From Streptomyces sp. ACA25 (GTDB lineage: Bacteria > Actinomycetota > Actinomycetes > Streptomycetales > Streptomycetaceae), in assembly GCF_028200735.1 (NCBI RefSeq), contig NZ_JAQKPV010000002.1, positions 186,001 to 250,000 of the forward strand: DNA of 64,000 nt, read 5' to 3'. Numbering within the stretch: the stretch's first letter is position 1; the number at the start of each line of letters is the position of its first letter. Below the pieces are notes generated by a model. The model was not told where the DNA came from and made no database searches. It worked only from the letters and a program-made list of their open reading frames with translations. Positions 16,834 to 25,059 of the stretch are shown piece by piece. A program made the position numbers and the translations under genes.

Positions 16834-19800
16834 TCAGCGGTCCTGTCCCATGAGCAGCCGCTCGAGCCCCGCCCGGTCCGGAAGACCGGCCGGCCGGACC
16901 AGCGCACCGCTGCGGACGTGGAGGAAGGCGGCGCCGACCCGATCCACCGGCAGACCGTGACGCTCCGCCCAGGCCAGCCGGTAGACGGCCAGCTGCAGCG
17001 GATCGGCGTCCTGGCCGCGCCCCGTCTTCCAGTCGATGATCTCGAATCCGTCGCCGTCCCGGTACACGGCGTCGATCCGGCCGCGGATCACCCGTCCCGC
17101 CAGGCTCAGCTGGAACGGGGCCTCGATCCGGTACGGGGTCCGGTGGGCGTAGGGCGTGCGTCCGAAAGCCTCCTTGAGCACCGCCAGTTCCCGCTCGTCC
17201 CGGATCTCGGTGTCCTCGTCGGGGTCTCCGCCGGGCAGTTCGTCGGGGCCGAGCATCGGCAGCGCCAGGGTTTCGAAGCGGGACTCCACCCAGGCGTGGA
17301 AGCGCGTGCCGCGCCGGGCGGCCGGCTGAGGCGGGCGGGGCATCGGACGGGCCAGTTCGCGGGCGAACCCCTCCGGGTCCTCGGCCAGCCGCTGCAGCTG
17401 GGAAGTGGTCAGGGAGTACGGCAGCGACACCTCACGGACCCCCTGCCGGGCCCGGCGCAGCTCGGTGGAGAGCGACTCCAGGTCCCGGTCCCAGGAGGCG
17501 GCGGTCCGCTGCTCCTCCGGGGTGAGCCCGTCGTCCCCGGCGGCGGCGGGCCCGGGGGCCGGCGCACCGGGCCCGCCGTCCACGTGGGCAGGGTCCGCGG
17601 GGACCTCCGGACCGCCGGGCCCACCGGTCACGCCGCGCAGCAGGGCCAGTACCTCTCCGGCGGCGACGCGGCGACGGCCGGCGGACCCGGCGTCCAGTGG
17701 CAGCGGCCACGCGTGCTCCTCCGCCGCGGCGTCCAGTGTGGGGTTCTCCGCCCCTTCCTCGGGCGGCTCGGCCCAGGCATCGACCTCGCCGTGCCCCGGC
17801 CCGGCCTCGCAGTGGCGGCGCAGTGCCAGCAGGAACTCCGACGGTTCCCGGGGCGTGCGCAGGCCCGGGCTCCAGCGGTGCGCCGAGCCGAGCAGCAGGG
17901 ACCGCGGGCGGGTGAAGGTGACGTAGCCGAGCCGCAGCTCCTCCAGCCCGCGGTGTTCGCGGACCTCCGCCTGGTAGTCGCGGTAGGCGGCGGCGGTCCA
18001 TTCCCCGACGGCCGGCAGGGTCGGCGCGTCGCCGCGCAGCGGGTGCGGGAGGGTGTGCGCGTGCCGCAGCCAGGAGTCCTGTGCCCGTTCCTTGGGGAAG
18101 CCCTTCCGGTGCAGCCCGGGGACGGCCACCACATCCCACTCCAGGCCTTTCGCCTTGTGCGCGGTGAGCACCTTGAGGGTGTTCTCGGCGCTGGGCAGTG
18201 AGCTGTCGAGCCCTCTGTCGTGTTCCGTGGCGGCCCGCAGGAACGCGAGGAAGGCGGGCAGGGTGGCCTCCCGGTCCAGCGCGGTGCTCTGCCGGCCGGA
18301 GGCGAAGCCGGCTGCGACGTCCAGGAAGGCGTCCAGGGTTTCCCGGCGGCGGGCGGCCAGGGCCTGCGGGGACGCGGAGAGCTCGACCTCGAGTCCGGTG
18401 ACCGCCAGCACGCGGTGCAGCACGTCCATCAGCGGGTCACCGACCGAGCGCCGCAGCTCACGGATCTCGGCGGCGAGGTGCGCGAACCGGACTCTGGCTT
18501 CCGCGGAGAACGGCAGCCCGTCCTCCGGCTCCTGCGGGGAGCGTCCCGCGAAGGTGTCGAGTGCGTCGGCGAGCGAGGTGAGCTCGGCCGGGTCGGTGCC
18601 CTCCACGGCAGCGGTGAGCGCGTCCTCGCCGGGCCGGCCGCCGGGCCGCCGCACGAGCAGCCGGGCCCGGCGGCCGAGCAGCGCCAGGTCGCGCGGTCCG
18701 ATGCGCCAGCGCGGTCCGGTGAGCAGCCGCACCAGGGCGGCGTTCGCCGTCGGGTCGGCGAGCACCTGGCAGACGGCGAGGAGGTCCGCGATCTCGGGCA
18801 GGTGCAGCAGGCCGGAGAGGCCGACGACCTCGACCGGCAGCTCGCGGTCGACCAGCGCCCGCTGGATCTCGGCGAAGTCACCCGCGGTGCGGCACAGCAC
18901 GGCGATCTCTCCGGGTGGCGTGCCGGTGTGCACCAGGTGGGCGAGGGAGTCGGCGAGCCAGTCCAGCTCCTCGGCCTGGGTGGACAACAGGGCGCAGCGC
19001 ACCCCGCCCTCGTGTTCGGCGCCGGGGGCTGCCCGCAGCGCGTCGACTCCGGGGTGGCGGGCGCGCAGCGGGGCGGCGAGCGCGTTGGCCAGGGTGAGCA
19101 GCCGGCCGCCGCTGCGTCGGTTCTCGTGCAGGGCGAAGCGGCGCGCGGGGCTGCCGTCACGGTGCGGGAAGTGGTCCGGGAACTCGTCGAGGTTGGCCAC
19201 CGAGGCGCCGCGCCATCCGTAGATGGCCTGGCAGGGGTCGCCGACGGCGGTGACGGCGTGACCGGTGCCGGCGCCGAAGAGTCCGGAGAGCAGGATCCGC
19301 TGGGCGACGGAGGTGTCCTGGTACTCGTCGAGCAGCACCACGGCGTACCGTTCGCGCAGCACCCGGCCCACTTCGGGAACGTCGCGGGCGAGGACCGCGG
19401 ACAGGGCGATCTGGTCGCCGAAGTCGATGAGATCCCGCTCCCGCTTGCGCCTGCGGTACTCCTCCACGACGGTCAGCAGCTGCTGCCGGCCCCGGGCCGC
19501 TTCCGGTATCCGGCGCAGGTCGGCGTTGGTGAGCCGCACCCCGGCCAGCTCGTCGAGCAGCGCCCGGTCGGCGGCACGCAGCCGCTCCGGGGAGACCAGG
19601 TGTTCCGACAGCTCGCCGTCGAGGGCGATGAGGTCCTCGATCAGGGAGCCGAGCCGCCGGGGGGTGGAGGTGGAGGCGGCGGTGGGTGCCTCGAACTCGG
19701 CCGGAGCGGCGCGCAGCACCTCGGCGGCCAGCTGGAACCGGGAGGCGTCGGCAAGCAGCCGGGAGGCGGGCTCGAGGCCCAGCCGCAGCCCGTGCTCCTT

Positions 19801-20193
19801 GAGCAGCCGGCCGGCGAAAGCGTGGTAGGTGGAGATCTCGGGCTCGCCCGCGATGCCGTCCGGCGGCTCGGCCGGGCCGGTGGAGCCGGACGGGCCGGAG
19901 AGTTCTGCGGGGACGAGCACCCCGGCCCGGTGCAGCGCCCGGTGCACGCGTTCGGCGAGCTCTCCGGCGGCCTTGTTGGTGAAGGTCAGGCCGAGGACCT
20001 GCTCGGGGGCGACCTGCCCGGTGCCGACGAGCCAGACGACGCGGGCCGCCATCACCGTGGTCTTGCCGGAGCCCGCACCTGCCACGATGACCTGCGGGGC
20101 GGGCGGCGCGGTGATGCAGGCGGTCTGTTCCGGGGTGAAGGGAATCCCGAGGAGCTGCGCGAGCTCCCCGGGGTCCCTGAGTCTGGCGGGCAC
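16834..20193 (-). CDS. adnB: AdnB-like helicase-nuclease subunit
   Basis: A 1119-aa UvrD-family motor fused to a C-terminal RecB-type PD-(D/E)xK nuclease. Walker A is AGAGSGKTTVMAAR (Lys44) and the DExx box is VVLLDEYQDTSVAQRILL. The nuclease active-site string is GRIDAVY ... EIIDWKTGRG ... LQLAVYRLAW. AdnA and AdnB form the double-strand-break resecting helicase-nuclease of actinobacteria. This gene lacks the cysteine cluster seen in its partner, consistent with AdnB. The GTG start at 20193 places MPARLRDPGELAQLLG, a Q-motif-type N-terminus, first. A lipoprotein gene lies between it and adnA. Confidence 0.9.
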   Translation of the reverse strand: MPARLRDPGELAQLLGIPFTPEQTACITAPPAPQVIVAGAGSGKTTVMAARVVWLVGTGQVAPEQVLGLTFTNKAAGELAERVHRALHRAGVLVPAELSGPSGSTGPAEPPDGIAGEPEISTYHAFAGRLLKEHGLRLGLEPASRLLADASRFQLAAEVLRAAPAEFEAPTAASTSTPRRLGSLIEDLIALDGELSEHLVSPERLRAADRALLDELAGVRLTNADLRRIPEAARGRQQLLTVVEEYRRRKRERDLIDFGDQIALSAVLARDVPEVGRVLRERYAVVLLDEYQDTSVAQRILLSGLFGAGTGHAVTAVGDPCQAIYGWRGASVANLDEFPDHFPHRDGSPARRFALHENRRSGGRLLTLANALAAPLRARHPGVDALRAAPGAEHEGGVRCALLSTQAEELDWLADSLAHLVHTGTPPGEIAVLCRTAGDFAEIQRALVDRELPVEVVGLSGLLHLPEIADLLAVCQVLADPTANAALVRLLTGPRWRIGPRDLALLGRRARLLVRRPGGRPGEDALTAAVEGTDPAELTSLADALDTFAGRSPQEPEDGLPFSAEARVRFAHLAAEIRELRRSVGDPLMDVLHRVLAVTGLEVELSASPQALAARRRETLDAFLDVAAGFASGRQSTALDREATLPAFLAFLRAATEHDRGLDSSLPSAENTLKVLTAHKAKGLEWDVVAVPGLHRKGFPKERAQDSWLRHAHTLPHPLRGDAPTLPAVGEWTAAAYRDYQAEVREHRGLEELRLGYVTFTRPRSLLLGSAHRWSPGLRTPREPSEFLLALRRHCEAGPGHGEVDAWAEPPEEGAENPTLDAAAEEHAWPLPLDAGSAGRRRVAAGEVLALLRGVTGGPGGPEVPADPAHVDGGPGAPAPGPAAAGDDGLTPEEQRTAASWDRDLESLSTELRRARQGVREVSLPYSLTTSQLQRLAEDPEGFARELARPMPRPPQPAARRGTRFHAWVESRFETLALPMLGPDELPGGDPDEDTEIRDERELAVLKEAFGRTPYAHRTPYRIEAPFQLSLAGRVIRGRIDAVYRDGDGFEIIDWKTGRGQDADPLQLAVYRLAWAERHGLPVDRVGAAFLHVRSGALVRPAGLPDRAGLERLLMGQDR

Positions 20194-20322
20194 GGGACAA
20201 GAGGCTAGTGCCTCGCCACCGGGCCCGGCGCCGTCACGGTACGGGAGAGCGCGGTGCCGTCTCCGCGGCGGCCGGTGCTCGCGGGGCCGCCGCAGGGCCG
20301 CTCCCGTCCGGTGCCGGTGCGG

Positions 20323-21036
20323 TCAGCTGAAGACCTCTTCGAGGGAGACGGTGTCGCTCTCGTCGGGAACGTCCACCTCCACCTTCTGGTTGTAGTCGGA
20401 GTAGGTCACGCTGCCCTCGTCCTCGGTGCCCTCGACCGTCATCTTCATGATGTAGGCCTCACCGGAGTCGGCGATGTAGGTGGTGCGGACCTCTTCCCCC
20501 TCCTGCTTCTGCAGGCCGACCGTGGGCGTGCCGTCGACGTCCTCACCGTCGATCCGCTCCAGGTCCTCGCCGAGGTCCTCGGACTCCAGCTCGGCGACCA
20601 TCTGGTCCATGTCACAGGCAGAGCCCACCGGGGATCCGCCCTGGCCGTCGGGGAAGGCGAGCCAGCGGCCCGCTATCTTCTCGTTCAGCTCGGTGCCGTC
20701 GGTGCCGGTCATGTCCCAGAACTCGTCAGCGGCCTTGATGTACATGGTCCCGTCGACGGAGCGGAACTCGGTCTCCCCCTGCTCGGTCATCGTCATGGTG
20801 CCGGTGCACTGGCCCGCACGGGAGATCGATGCCTGGAGCTGCATCTCGCCGTCGGGGGTCTCGAAGGTACCGTCCACGGAGAGGGACTCGACCTCGTTCA
20901 TCGCTTCCACCGTCCGCTCGGCGACCTCGGTTGCGCTGAGGCCGTCCAACTCACCACCGTCGCTGCCGCATCCCGCGGTGCCCAGCGCCAGGGCGGTCAC
21001 CGCCGCCGCGGCCAGGATGCTCTGCTTCGTCGTCAC
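20323..21036 (-). CDS. Putative lipoprotein (LppX/LprG-like fold)
   Basis: A 237-aa secreted lipoprotein with the signal peptide and lipobox LGTAGC, where Cys23 is the lipidation site. The mature part resembles the LppX/LolA-like actinobacterial lipoproteins, with a central MYIKAADEFWDMTG stretch and an acidic C-terminus. The GTG start at 21036 is set by GAGGAG six bases upstream. It lies between adnA and adnB on the same strand. A second protein of similar plan is encoded at 46363-47124. The ligand is unknown; this fold often carries lipids or precursors. Confidence 0.85.
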   Translation of the reverse strand: MTTKQSILAAAAVTALALGTAGCGSDGGELDGLSATEVAERTVEAMNEVESLSVDGTFETPDGEMQLQASISRAGQCTGTMTMTEQGETEFRSVDGTMYIKAADEFWDMTGTDGTELNEKIAGRWLAFPDGQGGSPVGSACDMDQMVAELESEDLGEDLERIDGEDVDGTPTVGLQKQEGEEVRTTYIADSGEAYIMKMTVEGTEDEGSVTYSDYNQKVEVDVPDESDTVSLEEVFS

Positions 21037-21135
21037 TGGTTGCTCCTCAAGTCTGTGGACCGCCATCGGACCACAGGCCGCGGGACGGTGGCGAACCGGG
21101 CTGCGCCCGGGCTCGTCTCCGGGGCCGGCGCGGCG

Positions 21136-24100
21136 TCAGTCCACCACGTGACGGCCCTCGGGCCGGGCGCTGCACGCGCTGTGGAAACTGCAGTTGCCGC
21201 AGTGCCGGCCGGGGGCCGGGGTGAAGCGTTCGTCCAGCACCCGCCCGGCTGCCTCGGCCAGCAGCTCCCCGACCCATCCCCCGGCGGCCCCGGCGGGGGA
21301 CGGGTCCGTGCCGGGGTCACCGGACAGCGGCGGCTGTCGGCGGACCGCCGGGCGGAGTTCGCCGCCTTCCTTGCGGGAGGCGGCCTGGCGCAGGTACACG
21401 AGCTCGGCACCGCCGAGCCGCGCGGCGCTGTCCTCGGTGGCACCGTTGTGCCGCAGCGCCAGCTGATAGACCGCCAGCTGGGGGTCGGACGCGGTCTCGG
21501 CGGGGCTCAGCGCCCGGGCACCGGTCTTGAAGTCCACGACGTAAGCGCGGCCCTCGGTGTCCCGCTCCACGCGGTCCAGCACCCCGCGGATCCGGACCTC
21601 GTGCTCCCCGGCCCGCAGGGTGACGTCGAACGGCTCCTCGGTGGCGACGGGTGTCCGCCCGGTGTCGCGCTGCTGGACATGCCAGTTCAGGAAGCGTTCC
21701 AGTGCGGCCCGCGCCTCCTCCTTCTCTTTCCTGGACTGCCAGGGGGCGTCGAAGGCGAGGGAGTCCCAGACGGTCTCCAGCCGTTCCATGAGCACCGCCA
21801 GGTCCGCCGGGGTACTGCCGGACGCCACCTCGTCGGCCAGCACGTGCAGCACGTTCCCGAAGCCCTGGGCGGCAGTGGCCGGTGAGGCGGCGTGCACCTC
21901 GCGGTCCAGGAACCACTGCAGCGAGCAGGTGTTCAGCAGCTGCCCCAGGGCGCTGCCGGACAGGGCGACGGGCCGCTCCGGGTCACGCACCGGAACGTCG
22001 TTGACGGTCTGCTCGCGCAGCCCCCACCAGCGCTGCGGGTGGGCGGCGGGCACCAGGGCGTGCCCCTCGTCGTCCCGCAGTACCGCGAGGCGGGCGAGCC
22101 GTTCCGCGGCGGCCTTCCGCAGCGCGGGGGAGGCGGCGGGGTCCACTGTGGTGGCGCGCAGTTCGGCGACGAGCGCGGCAACGGACAGCGGCCGCCGCGG
22201 CCGGCTGCTCACGTTCTCCGGCTCCACCCCCAGCTCGGTGAGGAACCGGGACGGCTGGTCGCCGTCGTCCGCGCCGCGCACCGCGGTCACCACCAGCCGG
22301 TCCCGGGCCCGGGTGGCGGCCACGTAGAACAGCCGGCGTTCCTCGGAGAGCAGCGCGGCCGGGCTCAGCGGCTCCGCCAGGCCCTGCCGGCCGATCCGGT
22401 CGGCCTCCAGCAGCGAGCCGCGGCGTCGCAAGTCGGGCCAGAGACCTTCCTGTACTCCGGCGACCACCACCAGGGACCACTCCAGCCCCTTGGCCCGGTG
22501 CGCGGTCAGCAGCCGCACGGCCTCCGGCCGCACCGCGCCCGGGGCTCGGGTGTCGGCCGCGATGTCGTGGGCATCGAGCTCCGCCAGGAAGTTGAGGGCA
22601 CCGCGGCCCCCGGTGCGCTCCTCGGCACGGGCGGCGGCGTCGAACAGCGCGCACACGGCGTCCAGGTCCCGGTCGGCGTTGCGGCCGCCGGCACCACCCC
22701 GCCGGGCCGCCCGTTCCAGCCGCTGCGGCCAGGCCGTGCCGTCCCACAGGTCCCACAGCGCCTCCTCCGCGCTGCCGCCTCCGGTCAGCCGCTCCCGCGC
22801 CTTGCGGAGCAGCAGACCGAGCCGCTGGGCGGCCGCGGCACAGGCGGGGTCGTGGGCGACGAGCCGCTCCGGCTCGGCGAGGGCGCGGGCGAGGAGCTCG
22901 TCGGAGGGCGCGGGGACCGCGGTGCCCGCCTCCCGCTCCTCCTGGCGCAGTGCCCGGCCGAGCCGGCGCAGCTCGGCGGCGTCCATGCCGCCGAGCGGAG
23001 AGGTCAGGAGCGTCAGAGCGGTCGCGGTGTCGAGCGCCTGTGGTGCGGCCACCGCACGCAGCGCCGTCAGCAGGGGGGAGACCGCCGGTTCGTGCCGCAG
23101 CGGGAGATCGTCACCGTCGACCTCCAGGGGGACGCCGGCCGAGGTCAGTGCCCGGCGCACGCCCGGGATGGACCGGCTGCCGGCCCGCACCAGGACCGCC
23201 ATCTCCCGCCAGGGCAGGCCCTCCTCCAAGTGGGCGCGGCGCAGCAGGTCGGCGATGTTGGCGAGCTCGGCACCCGGGGTGGGGTAGGTGAAGACCTGCA
23301 CCCTGCCGCCGGCCCGGGAGGCGGACAGTTCACGGTGCTCGCGCACCTTGCCTGCGGGCAGCCGGGCGAGCGGCATCCGCCGGGTGAGCTGCCTGGTGGC
23401 GGCGAGCAGCCGTGCTCCGCTGCGGCGGCCGGCCCGCAGCACCGATACGGGGGCGGGCTGCCCGGCGGTGGTGCGGAAGGTGCCCGGGAAGTCGAGGATG
23501 CCGTTCACGTCCGCGCCCCGGAAAGCGTAGATCGACTGGTCGGGGTCCCCGAAGACCATCAGGTCCCGGCCGCCGTCCGTGAACGCCCGCAGCAGCCGGA
23601 CCTGGGAGGGGTCGGTGTCCTGGTACTCGTCGACGAACACCGCGTCGTAGGCCCCGCGCACCCGCCGGGTGTTCTCCTCGCGCTCGGCGACCGTCACGGC
23701 CCGGTGCACCAGCTCGGCGTAGTCCAGCACCCCCTGGGACTCGATGACGTCCAGGTACTCGGCGAGGAAGCGGGCCGCCGCCTCCCAGTCGGGGCGGCCG
23801 GTGCGCCGGGCGAACGCCGCGAGGGTGTGGGGTCCGAGGCCGAGCTCCCGGCTCCGGGCGAGCACGGCCCGCAGCTCGTCGGCGAACCCGCGGGTGGTCA
23901 GGCACTCCCGCAGCTCCGCGGGCCAGCGGATGCCGCGCCCGGTGCGTTCCAGGTCCACTTGCCCCGCGAGCAACTCGCGCAGGTACAGGTCCTGTTCCGG
24001 GCCGGAGAGCAGCCGCAGCGGCTCGGCGAACAGCTCGCGGTCCTGGTGGGCACGGACCAGACCGTAGGCGAAGGAGTGGAAGGTGGTGGCCTGGGGGGAC

Positions 24101-24450
24101 CGGCCCGCGAGGCGGGCCGTCATCCGGTCGCGCAGCTCGGCGGCTGCCTTCCGGCTGAAGGTCAGCACCAGGATGCGTTCGGGGTCGGTACCGCGCCGCA
24201 CCCGCTCGGCCACGGACTCCGTCAGGGTGGTCGTCTTGCCGGTGCCGGGGCCGGCCAGCACCAGCAGCGGCCCGCCGGGGTGCTCAACCACGGCCCGCTG
24301 ACTTGCGTCCACGACAGGGAACCCCGCGGGCGCCGACGGCGTCCGTACCAGCCGGTATGTGCCGGGGTCGGCGGACCCGGGTCCGCCCGGGCCCCCGGGG
24401 GGCTGATCGGTGAAGGGTTCGGGGAACGGATCGGAGAGGCTCACGTGCAT
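21136..24450 (-). CDS. adnA: AdnA-like helicase-nuclease subunit with Fe-S cluster cysteines
   Basis: A 1104-aa UvrD-type motor plus C-terminal nuclease. Walker A is AGPGTGKTTTLTE (Lys72) and the DExx box is AVFVDEYQDTDPSQVRLL. The nuclease core is RIRGVLDRVERD ... VVDFKTGARAL ... QLAVYQLAL. A cysteine before it (LNTCSLQWFLDRE) and three at the end (CGNCSFHSAC) form the four-cysteine pattern that in AddB- and AdnA-type nucleases holds a [4Fe-4S] cluster. Start 24450 (MHVSLSDPFPEPF) is chosen because the extra upstream residues are Arg/Pro-rich and unlike the family. It is upstream of the lipoprotein and adnB on the same strand. Confidence 0.9.
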   Translation of the reverse strand: MHVSLSDPFPEPFTDQPPGGPGGPGSADPGTYRLVRTPSAPAGFPVVDASQRAVVEHPGGPLLVLAGPGTGKTTTLTESVAERVRRGTDPERILVLTFSRKAAAELRDRMTARLAGRSPQATTFHSFAYGLVRAHQDRELFAEPLRLLSGPEQDLYLRELLAGQVDLERTGRGIRWPAELRECLTTRGFADELRAVLARSRELGLGPHTLAAFARRTGRPDWEAAARFLAEYLDVIESQGVLDYAELVHRAVTVAEREENTRRVRGAYDAVFVDEYQDTDPSQVRLLRAFTDGGRDLMVFGDPDQSIYAFRGADVNGILDFPGTFRTTAGQPAPVSVLRAGRRSGARLLAATRQLTRRMPLARLPAGKVREHRELSASRAGGRVQVFTYPTPGAELANIADLLRRAHLEEGLPWREMAVLVRAGSRSIPGVRRALTSAGVPLEVDGDDLPLRHEPAVSPLLTALRAVAAPQALDTATALTLLTSPLGGMDAAELRRLGRALRQEEREAGTAVPAPSDELLARALAEPERLVAHDPACAAAAQRLGLLLRKARERLTGGGSAEEALWDLWDGTAWPQRLERAARRGGAGGRNADRDLDAVCALFDAAARAEERTGGRGALNFLAELDAHDIAADTRAPGAVRPEAVRLLTAHRAKGLEWSLVVVAGVQEGLWPDLRRRGSLLEADRIGRQGLAEPLSPAALLSEERRLFYVAATRARDRLVVTAVRGADDGDQPSRFLTELGVEPENVSSRPRRPLSVAALVAELRATTVDPAASPALRKAAAERLARLAVLRDDEGHALVPAAHPQRWWGLREQTVNDVPVRDPERPVALSGSALGQLLNTCSLQWFLDREVHAASPATAAQGFGNVLHVLADEVASGSTPADLAVLMERLETVWDSLAFDAPWQSRKEKEEARAALERFLNWHVQQRDTGRTPVATEEPFDVTLRAGEHEVRIRGVLDRVERDTEGRAYVVDFKTGARALSPAETASDPQLAVYQLALRHNGATEDSAARLGGAELVYLRQAASRKEGGELRPAVRRQPPLSGDPGTDPSPAGAAGGWVGELLAEAAGRVLDERFTPAPGRHCGNCSFHSACSARPEGRHVVD

Positions 24451-24664
24451 CGCAGGTTCTCGCGGGAGCTCCCCTCCACGGCAACAGGGAGAAGAGCGAT
24501 CGTGCCGACGGTACGCCAGTCGGCGGCGGGGCCGCGGCCCCGGGTCCGGCTCTCCGTCGGGGCGGCGACTTCCCCGCGGCGCTGCCGGATGACGGAAGCT
24601 GGGAGGTGTGAGCTGTGCACGCATGTTCCCCTCGCAGCCCGCCGGCCCGGCCCGGGCGGCGGGT

Positions 24665-24979
24665 TCACGGGGTGCCGTCCCACCGGGCGCGCCGCATGTC
24701 GAGCCGCGGCGGATCGCCGTCCCGCAACGGCGTGCCCTCCGCTCGGTAGTGCGCCAGGGCGCGCTGCTCGTGGCCGGGGAGCAGCCGGCCGTCCGCCCGT
24801 ACCACGCGCCACCACGGGACCGCGCCGCCGTACCGGGACAGCACCCCGCCCACCTGCCGCGGCCCGCCCTCCGCGAGCCCGGCGGCGATGTCCCCGTAGG
24901 TCAGCACCCGCCCCGGCGGTATCCGCTCGGCGGCGGAGAGCACCCGGTCGGTGTAGTCGCTCACACGCGTCGGTCCGGC
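24665..24979 (-). CDS. Alkyltransferase-like (ATL) DNA repair protein
   Basis: A 104-aa homologue of the DNA-binding domain of O6-alkylguanine-DNA alkyltransferases. The helix-turn-helix and arginine-finger region (PPGRVLTYGDIAAGLAEGGPRQVG) is present. The active-site motif PCHR is replaced by PWWR, so the acceptor cysteine is missing. ATL proteins bind alkylated guanine without repairing it and hand it to nucleotide-excision repair. The start is uncertain between 24979, 24988 and 25012; none has a clear Shine-Dalgarno. It matches Rv3204 in the mycobacterial locus. Confidence 0.9.
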   Translation of the reverse strand, partial: AGPTRVSDYTDRVLSAAERIPPGRVLTYGDIAAGLAEGGPRQVGGVLSRYGGAVPWWRVVRADGRLLPGHEQRALAHYRAEGTPLRDGDPPRLDMRRARWDGTP

Positions 24980-25059
24980 CATGCGGGCCATGGTGCCGTA
25001 TTCGGGGGACACTGCGCGGCGGGCGCCGGACCGTGCAACGATCGTTCCGGCGGTGACAC

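Noticed and set aside
21892-25056. Long plus-strand frame opposite adnA
   Set aside because: Low-complexity Gln/Gly/Arg translation with no family resemblance, fully antisense to a conserved gene.
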